Assembly (NCBI GenBank): GCA_964419935.1
Contig: CAYQQJ010000014.1
Span: forward strand, 29,238 to 93,237
DNA length: 64,000 nucleotides
Source of the DNA: CAYQQJ01 sp964419935
GTDB taxonomy: Bacteria; Pseudomonadota; Gammaproteobacteria; Pseudomonadales; Cellvibrionaceae
Reading direction: 5' to 3'
In this document: piece by piece, positions 18,506 to 26,892 of the stretch
How positions within the stretch are numbered: position 1 is the stretch's first letter
How the letters are laid out: the number at the start of each line of letters is the position of its first letter
The notes under the pieces: model-generated
Seen by the model: the letters and a program-made list of their open reading frames with translations, nothing else
Database searches by the model: none
What the model was told of the DNA's origin: nothing
Position numbers and translations under genes: made by a program

Positions 18506-19786
18506 GTGTTGTTATCCGTAGTTGCTCGGAATCGCTATCGAGCTGGCATGGCGCTTGTTGTTGGGCTGTCACTACTGTCAAGCCAGGCATTGGCCAGTGA
18601 TCAGTTTGAATCCCGTTTCACCGGGTTTGCCACCCTGGGCCTGGTGACCAGCGATCATGAAACTCTGGGTTTTCGTCGCGACCTTACCCAGGATGTTGGG
18701 GTCAAGGACGGCTCCGTTGAATGGCGAACAGATTCCCTGATTGGCCTTCAGTGGCAAGGCAGCTGGTCCCCGAAGCTTGCGGCGACGGTGCAGGCGGTGG
18801 CGAAAGACCGATACGACAACAGCCTGGAAAATTCCATCGAGTGGGCCTTCCTGCGCTACCGTCCGGTAGACGGCCTGGATATCCGCCTTGGCAGGCTGGG
18901 GAGCGATTTGTTCATGCTTTCTGACTACAGGCAGGTAGGCTATGCCTTCCCATGGGTTCGTCCACCCACCGACTATTATGGTTTGATGTCGCTTTACCAC
19001 TACGACGGCATGGACATCAACAAGCGCTTTGATTTGGAGAACGGCACCCTCAACGTCAAAGTCTTTTACGGTAATTCCGATGAGCATTACCCGGTCACCG
19101 ACAGTAGCGCCGATGAAATCCGGATGGACATCAGTCCCGCGGGCCTTGCGTTGAGCCTGGAGTGGAATGAGTGGACATGGCGCTATACCTATGCGGATGT
19201 CACGATCAACAACGACGCGGCTCGCTCTCTTACGGATGCGTTTCGTGCTGCCAGCCCATTATGGCCCGAAGCCACCGCAATCGCAGACCGATTCTCCACC
19301 TATAAAAAATCCATGGTCTACCACGAGTTCGGTGCGGAATGGGATAACAATGTCTGGTGGATGCAAGCGGAAGCGACGGATTTAAGCAGCGGCTCGCCAT
19401 TGACGCCGAGTGGTCGCCATTTTTATGTCAGCGTTGGCCGCCGTTTCGGTGCGCTTTCTGTATTTGGCATCGGCGGGCTTGCAAAGCCGGAAGGCGACGT
19501 GCAGTACCTCACAGCGCCGGCAGGCTATCCCTCTCCCATTGGCGAACAACTCGATGTACTTGCCAATGCGGCTAGCTACAGCCTGCGCAGTGTGCGCTTG
19601 GATCAGGACAGTATAGGCCTCGGGCTGCGATGGGATTTCAGGCCGAAGACCGCATTAAAGTTCCAGGTCGACAGGTTCAATATCGACGAAGCCGGCACCG
19701 GCTTGTGGACTACAAATTCTGCGCAACCATATACCGAGAATCAGAAATCCACGGTAATTAGCCTTTCCATGGATTTTCTATTCTGA
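18506..19786 (+). CDS. Outer-membrane beta-barrel (porin-like) protein
   Basis: A 426-residue predicted barrel protein. The GTG start gives a basic N-terminus followed by a signal peptide ending near QALAS. The mature protein alternates short beta-rich stretches (LDIRLGRLGSDLFMLSD, WTWRYTYADVTINND). It ends in STVISLSMDFLF, with the terminal Phe typical of outer-membrane barrels. An ATG at 18548 is a less likely start because it loses the positive N-terminus. Its stop overlaps the next start (TGATG), so it forms a coupled trio with a periplasmic binding-like protein and a diguanylate cyclase. The ligand is unknown. Confidence 0.72.
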   Translation: MLLSVVARNRYRAGMALVVGLSLLSSQALASDQFESRFTGFATLGLVTSDHETLGFRRDLTQDVGVKDGSVEWRTDSLIGLQWQGSWSPKLAATVQAVAKDRYDNSLENSIEWAFLRYRPVDGLDIRLGRLGSDLFMLSDYRQVGYAFPWVRPPTDYYGLMSLYHYDGMDINKRFDLENGTLNVKVFYGNSDEHYPVTDSSADEIRMDISPAGLALSLEWNEWTWRYTYADVTINNDAARSLTDAFRAASPLWPEATAIADRFSTYKKSMVYHEFGAEWDNNVWWMQAEATDLSSGSPLTPSGRHFYVSVGRRFGALSVFGIGGLAKPEGDVQYLTAPAGYPSPIGEQLDVLANAASYSLRSVRLDQDSIGLGLRWDFRPKTALKFQVDRFNIDEAGTGLWTTNSAQPYTENQKSTVISLSMDFLF

Positions 19787-20211
19787 TGCGTACTAAATAT
19801 TTCTTGCTCTGCATGCTGCTTTGCGCTGCTAATGTGTTGTCTGCGGATATCGTCGTTATTGTCAATGCGAACAATTCCGTCAACGCCATGGAACGAAAAG
19901 AAGTGGTCGACCTGTTCATGGGTCGCGTCACCGCGTTTGACAATGGCTTGCCTGCGAAAACCTACGACCTGCCATCGGGTACGCCTCTGCGCGCCGGTTT
20001 CTATAAATCTCTCGCCGGCAAAAGTGAGGCGCAGATAGATGCCTACTGGGCCACATTGATTTTTGCCGGCCGAATGCTGCCGCCGGTGATGAAACCATCC
20101 GCGGACGAAATAATCACAGCAGTAGCCAATGATCGTTCGGCAATTGCTTACGTTCCGGAGCAAAACCTGCCGCCGACCGTAAAGGTCATCATGGAGCTCT
20201 CCTCAGACTGA
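19786..20211 (+). CDS. Small PstS-like periplasmic substrate-binding protein
   Basis: A 141-residue exported protein with a signal peptide ending near NVLSA. It resembles the short, orphan phosphate-binding-like proteins (PBP-like 2 superfamily). The signs are VIVNANNSVNAMERKEVVDLFMG, GRV, LPSGTPLRAGFYKSL, and the conserved YWATLIFAGRMLPP block. It is far shorter than a full PstS and there are no ABC transporter genes next to it. Overlapping start and stop codons on both sides (TGATG) tie it to the barrel protein and to the cyclase. It probably senses or presents a periplasmic ligand to the cyclase. Confidence 0.72.
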   Translation: MRTKYFLLCMLLCAANVLSADIVVIVNANNSVNAMERKEVVDLFMGRVTAFDNGLPAKTYDLPSGTPLRAGFYKSLAGKSEAQIDAYWATLIFAGRMLPPVMKPSADEIITAVANDRSAIAYVPEQNLPPTVKVIMELSSD

Positions 20212-21797
20212 TGAACATCCGCAGCTTGCACTTCAAGGTTTCATTAAGCGTTGCGGCGGCAGCATTGTTTGTTGTCGCGCTGTCGTCCTACTATTTTTAT
20301 CAGCGCGCCTATGAAACGTCCTTCGAAAACAGCCAGCGCTCGGTACAGCAGCTCTTGGAAACCGTCAGTACAACGGCAGCGATTGCCGCCTACGTTGACA
20401 ATGAAGAGTTGGCGAGGCAAGTTGTTGCCGGGCTTTCTATTAACGATATTGTCGTCGGTGCGCGTATCCATGCCGGAAATAAGACTCTCAGTCAGCAGGG
20501 CATTTTTCCGACGGACGCCGAAACCTCCTTCGTTTCATCCAGGCTTACGGCACCCTTCGATCAGGAGGAAGTAGTCGGTACGATTTCCGTCTACCCGAAC
20601 TTGCCCTTGATTATGATGCACGCCCGGGATTCCGCCTTGGCCACAACCATCGGGCTGGCGACACAGGCGGCCGTTGTCGCATTTTTTGTGTTGATCATGG
20701 TGTACTGGATGATGACGCGACCATTGGCGCGCTTGTCTCATCGGTTGCATTTGATCACGCCCGGTGACGGCAATCGCATTGACATCGCCAAGGCCAACCG
20801 TCGCGACGAAATCGGGTTGCTTACCGGCGATATCAATGTTCTGTTGCACACGGTTGAAAAGATGCTCGGAGAAGAACGCCAGTTACGTCATCGGGTAGAG
20901 GTGCTGGAAAATCGTTTTCGCGGAATTTTCGAGGACAGTAGCGCGGGTATCTTTCTGATTAACCGCGAGAACGCCTTGGTAACTGCCAACCCGGCATTTT
21001 TTAAAATTATCGGATCCGATCACAGGACACTGGCAAAGCCTGGAGAGGCTGATTTAATCGCCAAGGTCTTCTCTGCTCCAGAGAGCGCCCAGCAGCTGAT
21101 CAATGATGCATTGACTACAGGCCAGCCGAGCTCGGCTGACCTGCGTATTTCGGGCTCGGGAGACGATGACATTCGCTGGGTGCATTGCATTTTTTCGCCC
21201 GCGGGCGGCGATCAGCAGCTGGCCATGGCGGAAGGGGTTATATACGATATTACCCAGCGCAAGCTTAATGAAGATATCACGCGCGAACGCGCGGAAAAGG
21301 ACAGCCTGACCGGGCTGGCGAATCGCCAGGTTGTTGAAGCAACCCTGGCCGCGCTTGTGAGTGATGCGAGTTACGCTGAGCATGGCCTTGTGGTCATGAT
21401 GATCGACCTCGATGGTTTCAAGTACATCAATGACACCTATGGCCACGATGCCGGCGACGAAGTGCTGCGGGTCGTGGCAACACGTTTGCGCAACCTGGTG
21501 CGGGAGTCGGACATAGTGGCGCGACTCGGTGGTGACGAATTTTTCGTTATTCTCAAACACACCAAAAATATGGCCATGGCACAGGATATTGCGCAGCAGA
21601 TTGTGGATAGTCAGCGCGAGCCTATTGAGATACAGCCTGGCGTCCAGGAGAAAGTTGGCATCAGCGTGGGCATTGCGATTTACCCCAACCACGGCGACAC
21701 GGACCTGAGCCTGCGCAAGCATGCGGACCAGGCAATGTATGCGGTAAAACGCCAAGGCAAAAACAACTTTGCCATCTATGAATCCACTGATAAATAA
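20211..21797 (+). CDS. Membrane diguanylate cyclase (periplasmic sensor-HAMP-PAS-GGDEF)
   Basis: A 528-residue c-di-GMP synthase. Two membrane helices (about residues 10-29 and 143-168) bracket a periplasmic sensor domain. A HAMP-like linker (170-220), a PAS domain (about 235-350) and a C-terminal GGDEF domain follow. The active site is intact (RLGGDEFF, G440-F444). A product-inhibition I-site is present as R431-E-S-D434, five residues upstream. The start overlaps the stop of the PstS-like gene, which suggests that the small periplasmic protein controls its sensor domain. No EAL domain is present. Confidence 0.9.
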   Translation: MNIRSLHFKVSLSVAAAALFVVALSSYYFYQRAYETSFENSQRSVQQLLETVSTTAAIAAYVDNEELARQVVAGLSINDIVVGARIHAGNKTLSQQGIFPTDAETSFVSSRLTAPFDQEEVVGTISVYPNLPLIMMHARDSALATTIGLATQAAVVAFFVLIMVYWMMTRPLARLSHRLHLITPGDGNRIDIAKANRRDEIGLLTGDINVLLHTVEKMLGEERQLRHRVEVLENRFRGIFEDSSAGIFLINRENALVTANPAFFKIIGSDHRTLAKPGEADLIAKVFSAPESAQQLINDALTTGQPSSADLRISGSGDDDIRWVHCIFSPAGGDQQLAMAEGVIYDITQRKLNEDITRERAEKDSLTGLANRQVVEATLAALVSDASYAEHGLVVMMIDLDGFKYINDTYGHDAGDEVLRVVATRLRNLVRESDIVARLGGDEFFVILKHTKNMAMAQDIAQQIVDSQREPIEIQPGVQEKVGISVGIAIYPNHGDTDLSLRKHADQAMYAVKRQGKNNFAIYESTDK

Positions 21798-21803
21798 TTT
21801 TTA

Positions 21804-21848
21804 GCCGCAAGCCGCAAGCCGCAAGCCGCAAGCCGCAAGCCGCAAGCC
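21804..21848 (+). repeat. Seven-base tandem repeat, six GCCGCAA units
   Basis: Six perfect, contiguous copies of GCCGCAA begin six bases after the diguanylate cyclase stop and end in a partial unit. A unit of seven bases would shift a reading frame, but the array is outside genes. Slippage during replication could change its length between strains. Confidence 0.92.
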
Positions 21849-22028
21849 AAACGTGCAAGGCCACTCATGGAGTTGAGCATTCCCGCTCAATTTATTCTGT
21901 AGCGGCTCTGCCTGACTTTGTGTTTCAGTCTGCGGAATTTTGCCCGGTAAGCTGAGTCCAATACGGACCCGGCGCGTCTGAAGTTGAGCGCCGTCTTTCA
22001 GAGGGCGCACGGCTGCAGGAGATGGCGC

Positions 22029-22760
22029 ATGGCTAACGCACATATCCATATCGGAACGTCCGGCTGGAACTATGACGACTGGATAGGGCGTTTTTACCCG
22101 GGTGACATCAAAAACCACGAGCTGCTGTCGGAGTACGCTAAAACCTTCAGTACCGTGGAGCTGAACAACAGTCACTACCAGCTTCCCAAACCCGATGCCG
22201 TCCAGGATTGGGTGGACCAATCGCCGAGCAGCTTCATCTTCAGCTGTAAAGCTCATCGTTATATTACTCACGCAAAAAAGCTGACCGATCCAGAGGAAGG
22301 CCTCGGTCTCATGATGGACGCGCTGCGCCCGCTGGGGAATAAGCTTGGTCCCATTCTGTTTCAGCTTCCAGGTCGCTGGAAAGTCAATCGGGAGCGTTTG
22401 ACCAGCTATCTACAGGCTTTACCGAAAGGCTATCGTTACGCGTTTGAGTTCCGGGACACCAGTTGGCTCTGTCGTGATGTCTACGGCCTGCTGCGTGAGC
22501 ATCAGGTGGCCTTGTGCTTCTATGATTACAAGGGTTATCGTTCGCCGGAGGAAATCACGGCAGATTTTGTGTACATCCGTTTGCACGGCCCCAACCAAGC
22601 GGCGTACACCGGCTCATATGACGGGCGGACTTTGGCCGCGTATGCGCGCAAGATCAAAACGTGGAGTGAATCCGGTATGGATGTATACTGCTACTTCGAC
22701 AACGACCAGAACGGCTGCGCGCCTGCTGATGCTCGTGATCTGCTGGCCAAGCTCGGCTAG
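22029..22760 (+). CDS. DUF72 family protein (YecE-like)
   Basis: A 243-residue TIM-barrel-like protein of the DUF72 family. It is recognised by IHIGTSGWNYDDWIGRFYP at the N-terminus, the TFSTVELNNSHYQLPK segment and FEFRDTSWL. The ATG at 22029 is preceded by AGGAG at a spacing of seven bases, which decides it over earlier in-frame codons. The biochemical role of DUF72 proteins is not established. It is followed by a glutathione transferase gene in the same direction. Confidence 0.88.
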   Translation: MANAHIHIGTSGWNYDDWIGRFYPGDIKNHELLSEYAKTFSTVELNNSHYQLPKPDAVQDWVDQSPSSFIFSCKAHRYITHAKKLTDPEEGLGLMMDALRPLGNKLGPILFQLPGRWKVNRERLTSYLQALPKGYRYAFEFRDTSWLCRDVYGLLREHQVALCFYDYKGYRSPEEITADFVYIRLHGPNQAAYTGSYDGRTLAAYARKIKTWSESGMDVYCYFDNDQNGCAPADARDLLAKLG

Positions 22761-22837
22761 CTGTCTTTTTCCTGACAGCGGTGAAAAGGTTCCCTATGAG
22801 GTCGCATTGAATACCAGTATTTTCAGGAGGTAACTTT

Positions 22838-23524
22838 ATGTCACTTTTTCCAAAGCGGTGGCCAGCAACCCACCCCGACCGTATTCAACTCTATTCCCTT
22901 GCAACACCCAATGGCCAAAAAGTTGGAATCATGCTTGAAGAAACCGGCCTGCCGTACGAAGCGCATACCATCGATATCACCGCTGATGATCAATTTGATG
23001 AAGACTTCATCGCGCTTAACCCCAATTCAAAGATTCCCGTTATTGTTGACCCCAATGGCCCTGGTGAGCAGCCGATAAGTTTTATGGAGTCCGGCGCAAT
23101 ATTAATGTACCTCGCGGAAAAGTCCGGCAAATTTCTTTCAGAAGAGCCCCACCAGCGCTGGGAGACTCTGCAGTGGCTATTCTTTCAGGTGGGTCATGTC
23201 GGCCCCATGTTTGGTCAGTTCGGTCACTTCTTTAAATACGCGGCCGATAAAACCCAGGACAGCTACGGCGTGGATCGCTATAGCAATGAGACCAAGCGAT
23301 TGTTAACTCTGTTGGACAAGCGGATGGCCGGTCGCGAATGGATTATGGGAGACAACCTGAGTATTGCCGACATCGCCATTGTGCCCTGGATCAAAGGCCT
23401 GGATTTTTACGATGGCCATCAGCGCTTGCAAACAAATAGTTTCACCAACGTCACCGCCTGGAGGGACCGGTTCTACGCGCGGCCCGGTGTCATCAAAGGC
23501 TCCAAAGTGTGCAGCATTGGGTAA
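22838..23524 (+). CDS. Glutathione S-transferase family protein (YghU/YfcG-like)
   Basis: A 228-residue protein with a thioredoxin-like N-terminal domain (IQLYSLATPNGQKVGIMLEE). The glutathione-binding SxSxAIL region reads FMESGAILMYLAEK. An all-alpha C-terminal domain follows (WLFFQVGHVGPMFGQFGHF). The Asn in TPNGQK and the QVGHVGPMFGQ signature match the YfcG/YghU group of disulfide-bond oxidoreductases. A strong ribosome-binding site, AGGAGG, lies eight bases before the ATG. It probably protects against oxidative or electrophile stress. Confidence 0.9.
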   Translation: MSLFPKRWPATHPDRIQLYSLATPNGQKVGIMLEETGLPYEAHTIDITADDQFDEDFIALNPNSKIPVIVDPNGPGEQPISFMESGAILMYLAEKSGKFLSEEPHQRWETLQWLFFQVGHVGPMFGQFGHFFKYAADKTQDSYGVDRYSNETKRLLTLLDKRMAGREWIMGDNLSIADIAIVPWIKGLDFYDGHQRLQTNSFTNVTAWRDRFYARPGVIKGSKVCSIG

Positions 23525-23578
23525 GTGATGAATGACAAGTGAAAGGTAGTTGGTAATGGTGAACAGGTAGCATGAACC

Positions 23579-23610
23579 GTAGGGCGAAAAAGCATCAAGC
23601 GCCTTCCGCC
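23579..23610 (+). repeat. REP-like imperfect hairpin, copy 1
   Basis: GTAGGGCGAAAAAGC-ATCAA-GCGCCTTCCGCC can fold as an imperfect stem. A second copy with compensating differences (GGTCG paired with CCGAC) lies at 63877-63908. Both are between genes. The pattern is reminiscent of the common proteobacterial intergenic palindromes of the GTAGGGTGG type. Confidence 0.65.
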
Positions 23611-23661
23611 ATTCTCATCGCAAAATAACATCGATAAATTCGTTGGGAGCATTGAGCTGTT

Positions 23662-25200
23662 ATGGAAAATGCCATTGAATCCGTGGTCATTGTTGGTGGT
23701 GGCACTGCCGGCTGGATGGCTGCCGCAAGTCTTGCACGATTTCTTCAGGGACGAAGTACGCGCGTTACCTTGATAGAGTCCGCCGAGATAGGCACAGTGG
23801 GTGTTGGAGAATCAACATTGCCCGGCCTTGGCGCATTCAATGCGTCGCTCGGTATCGATGAAGTTGACTTCGTTAAGAAAACCCACGCCACATTCAAACT
23901 GGGAATCGAATTCAGAAATTGGCATCAACCGGACTCATCTTTCTTCCATCCGTTCGCTGACTATGGCGTTGCCATGCAGGGTGTGGAGTTTCATCACTAC
24001 CTGGCACGGCTACGGGCTAATGGTGAACAGCCGGATCTAGCGGAATTTTCCTTCCCTGTGCAACTTGCTCGCCTTGGAAAATTTGCGCAGCCCCATGCCG
24101 CACCACAGACTCCACTCGCCGACTTCTCCTATGGCTATCAGTTCGACGCGGGCCTCTATGCACGTTATTTACGCCATTACGCAGAAGCGCGGCAGGTGAC
24201 CCGCGTGGAAGGCAAAGTGACCAATGTCAATCTGAATGACTCCAGCGGGTTTATTGACTCGGTGACCTTGGCCGATGGACAGATTATAGAAGGCGATCTG
24301 TTTGTTGATTGTTCCGGCTTTCGCGGGTTGTTGATTGAAGGCGCGCTGCAGACCGGTTATGAAGATTGGAGTCAGTGGTTGCCGTGTGATCGTGCGATGG
24401 CTGTGCGCACCGGGTCCATGGAACGGCCCACACCTTACACCAAAGTTACCGCGCAAACGGCGGGTTGGCAATGGTGTATACCCTTGCAATACCGTACCGG
24501 GAATGGCTACGTTTACTCCAGTGAGTTCACCAACGAAGAGCAGGCTCGGGACACCTTACTTGGCAATTTGCAAACCCCGCCATTAAGTGAGCCTAAGGAA
24601 TATCGCTTTGTTACGGGTCGACGCAGGAAGTTCTGGAACAGGAATTGTGTGGCTCTCGGCTTAGCCAGTGGCTTTCTGGAGCCGTTGGAAAGCACCAGCA
24701 TTTCATTGATTCAAACTGGCATTACCACCTTGCTGCAATTCTTTCCCGACAAAACGTTCAACCAATTTGAACAGGATGAAGTAAATCGATTGCATGCGAA
24801 TGAATTCGAGCGGATACGGGATTTTCTGATTCTGCATTATAAATTGACTGGTCGAACCGACAGTGATTTCTGGCAGCATTGCCAGTCAATGGAAATTCCT
24901 GACAGCCTTGCCGCGAAGATTGCGCTGTTTGAAAGCCGTGGTCATGTGTTGATGCGTGAACTTGAAGCGTTCGAACCGTCCAGCTGGGTTACTCTATACA
25001 ACGGCTTTCAGCGTTTTCCGCGAAATTATGATCCACGCGCCAACGTCATGAGTCTGGGTGTGCTGAAAACCAACATGACGCAAATGCGTCATTCCATCCG
25101 CACTGCTGCGGAACAAGCACTGAATCACGAAGAGTTTATTGCCCGCCATTGTGCTGCTGAAGAGTGTGCTGCAGAAGAGCATTTGGCGACAGCTGAATGA
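23662..25200 (+). CDS. Flavin-dependent tryptophan halogenase family protein, copy 1
   Basis: A 512-residue flavoprotein. GGGTAGWMAA (residues 12-21) binds FAD and the WxWxIP halogenase motif is GWQWCIP. The Lys that handles hypohalous acid in PrnA corresponds to K78 (THATFKLGIEF), and the partner Glu lies in LEPLESTSI. It therefore has the residues needed for halogenation. Homologues beside TonB-dependent receptors are widespread, but their real substrates are mostly unknown. A paralogue is encoded convergently, 49 bases downstream. The C-terminus is rich in Glu, Ala and Cys (HCAAEECAAEEHLATAE). Confidence 0.88.
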   Translation: MENAIESVVIVGGGTAGWMAAASLARFLQGRSTRVTLIESAEIGTVGVGESTLPGLGAFNASLGIDEVDFVKKTHATFKLGIEFRNWHQPDSSFFHPFADYGVAMQGVEFHHYLARLRANGEQPDLAEFSFPVQLARLGKFAQPHAAPQTPLADFSYGYQFDAGLYARYLRHYAEARQVTRVEGKVTNVNLNDSSGFIDSVTLADGQIIEGDLFVDCSGFRGLLIEGALQTGYEDWSQWLPCDRAMAVRTGSMERPTPYTKVTAQTAGWQWCIPLQYRTGNGYVYSSEFTNEEQARDTLLGNLQTPPLSEPKEYRFVTGRRRKFWNRNCVALGLASGFLEPLESTSISLIQTGITTLLQFFPDKTFNQFEQDEVNRLHANEFERIRDFLILHYKLTGRTDSDFWQHCQSMEIPDSLAAKIALFESRGHVLMRELEAFEPSSWVTLYNGFQRFPRNYDPRANVMSLGVLKTNMTQMRHSIRTAAEQALNHEEFIARHCAAEECAAEEHLATAE

Positions 25201-25249
25201 TCATGCACGAGCTGTATTGCAAACAGTGCTGTCTGGCTTAACTGTAGCG

Positions 25250-26764
25250 TTACTCCGGTGCTGCAGCTGTGCAAAACTCCGCAAGAAATTCCCCGTGGGT
25301 GCTGACAGAGTCAACGGCCCGTTTGACGGACTTGCGCATTTCCGCGAACGCCTTGTGCAGGTAATCCACGTCCATTCTATCCACATCGGGATGATAGGTG
25401 TCAGGCATCATATTGAAGCCGTTGTAAATAGCAATCCAGCTCGGTGGGCCGAATATTTCCCGAGGGTAACGAAGAAGCTCTCCGGTGCGCTTGAACACGT
25501 CCATCTTGTGAGCCAGCTCCTGGGGAACCTCCATCTCGCGGCAGTACTTCCATAAGTCGCCGTCTTCCCGGCCGTTGGCTTTGTAGTGCAATATGAGAAA
25601 GTCCCGTACCCGTTCATATTCCAGCGCCGTGGCTTCATTGAACTGATCGATGTGACTTTGGTTGTACCAGGGGTGCGAGAACGCATGGCGTATTTTTTCG
25701 ATGCCGGTCTCCACCAGGCCGATGCTTGTACTTTCAAGGGGCTCCAGAAACCCGCTGGCCAGGCCAAGTGCCACACAGTTTTTGTGCCATGCGCTTTTGC
25801 GTCTGCCGGGCAGGAATTTGAACATGCGCGGTTCATGCAGCAACTTGCCGGAGATGTTGCCGGTCAGGGTGCCGACGGCCTCATCGTCCGTGATGTAGCG
25901 ACTGCTGTACACGTGACCATTGCCCTGGCGGTACTGCAGGGGAATACGCCACTGCCAGCCCCCTCTGTGGGCTTGGGTGGTGGTGTAGGGCGGTGGATCG
26001 CCCAGTCGTTCGCTCTGCACGGCCACTGCCCGGTCGCAGAGCAGCCATTGGCTCCAATCTTCATAGTCCACACCAAGGGCTTCCTTGATCAGTAAGCCGC
26101 GAAAACCCGAGCAATCGATAAACAAGTCACCTTTCACCTCCGCGCCTGAATCCAATCGAACGGAGTGAATAAAGCCATTTTCGCTGTTGAGCTGTACATC
26201 AGAGATCTTGGCATCAATGCGCTCGATACCGTGATCCTCCGCATAGCGGCGCATAAGCTTTGCGAACAGGCCGGCATCAAAATGCAGCGCCCAATCAAAC
26301 ACGGATAACTCTGAAGGCGGATTGGGCGATGGCTCAACAAACTTGTGGTGCCGCGCCAGTGAAACACCCAAGGAATACTCGGCCAATTCCGCCGGGTCGC
26401 CGCGCTGTTGCAGTTTGAGCCAGTAATGGTGGAAGTCGATGTTGTTGGCTTTTTGACCAAACAACCCGAAAGGATGCATAAAGGAGGTGCCGGGTTTGTA
26501 CCAGTCGATGAATTCGATCCCCAGCTTGCAGGTCGCCTGGGTGGCTTTCATGACTTCAAAATCACTCAGGCCCAGTTCACCGTAAAAACGCCGCAGCGTC
26601 GGAATCGTTGCTTCACCCACGCCGACGGTGCCAATTTCCGAGGACTCGATCAGGCAGATCTTGATGTCAGTAAGCCTGAAGTGTTTGCTCAGGCTGGCTG
26701 CCGCCATCCAGCCGGCTGTGCCGCCGCCGACGATCACGATTTTTTTGACGGGGTACGCTTCCAT
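25250..26764 (-). CDS. Flavin-dependent tryptophan halogenase family protein, copy 2
   Basis: A 504-residue paralogue of the convergent gene, with the same motifs: GGGTAGWMAA (13-22), K79 in ATQATCKLGIEF, GGWQWRIPLQYRQGNG and LEPLESTSIGLV. The two proteins appear similar over their whole length, so an old duplication with inversion is likely. It lies downstream of the TonB-dependent receptor on the same strand. A strong terminator between them suggests that it needs read-through or its own promoter. AAGG lies about seven bases before the ATG. The natural substrate is unknown. Confidence 0.88.
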   Translation of the reverse strand: MEAYPVKKIVIVGGGTAGWMAAASLSKHFRLTDIKICLIESSEIGTVGVGEATIPTLRRFYGELGLSDFEVMKATQATCKLGIEFIDWYKPGTSFMHPFGLFGQKANNIDFHHYWLKLQQRGDPAELAEYSLGVSLARHHKFVEPSPNPPSELSVFDWALHFDAGLFAKLMRRYAEDHGIERIDAKISDVQLNSENGFIHSVRLDSGAEVKGDLFIDCSGFRGLLIKEALGVDYEDWSQWLLCDRAVAVQSERLGDPPPYTTTQAHRGGWQWRIPLQYRQGNGHVYSSRYITDDEAVGTLTGNISGKLLHEPRMFKFLPGRRKSAWHKNCVALGLASGFLEPLESTSIGLVETGIEKIRHAFSHPWYNQSHIDQFNEATALEYERVRDFLILHYKANGREDGDLWKYCREMEVPQELAHKMDVFKRTGELLRYPREIFGPPSWIAIYNGFNMMPDTYHPDVDRMDVDYLHKAFAEMRKSVKRAVDSVSTHGEFLAEFCTAAAPE

Positions 26765-26814
26765 ATCAAAACCTTATTTTTATTTAATCCAAATCTGGAA
26801 GACCTAGCTTATAC

Positions 26815-26854
26815 AAAAAAACCGCTGCAAAAAAGCGAGGCTTTTTTGCAGCGG
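26815..26854 (-). terminator. Rho-independent terminator of the TonB-dependent receptor gene
   Basis: A perfect 15-base-pair stem (26822-26836 with 26840-26854) closes a three-base loop. On the minus strand it is followed at once by seven T residues. It sits 38 bases past the receptor stop and before the halogenase gene on the same strand. Confidence 0.93.
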
Positions 26855-26892
26855 CGAAAGGTGTTGCTGAAATGGAGTGGTTGTATTTCCTA

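Noticed and set aside
21804..21848. CRISPR-like repeat
   Set aside because: The units are seven bases long and contiguous, with no spacers. It is a simple tandem array.
22760..22779. Terminator after the DUF72 gene (GCTGTC...GACAGC)
   Set aside because: The stem is six bases and no T-tract follows it, so the evidence is too weak to list.
23850..23940. Idea that halogenase copy 1 lacks the catalytic lysine because KLGIEF replaces the KAAIKF I recall from PrnA
   Set aside because: The catalytic Lys of PrnA is the first K of that segment, and it is kept (K78). Only the second K is changed to E.
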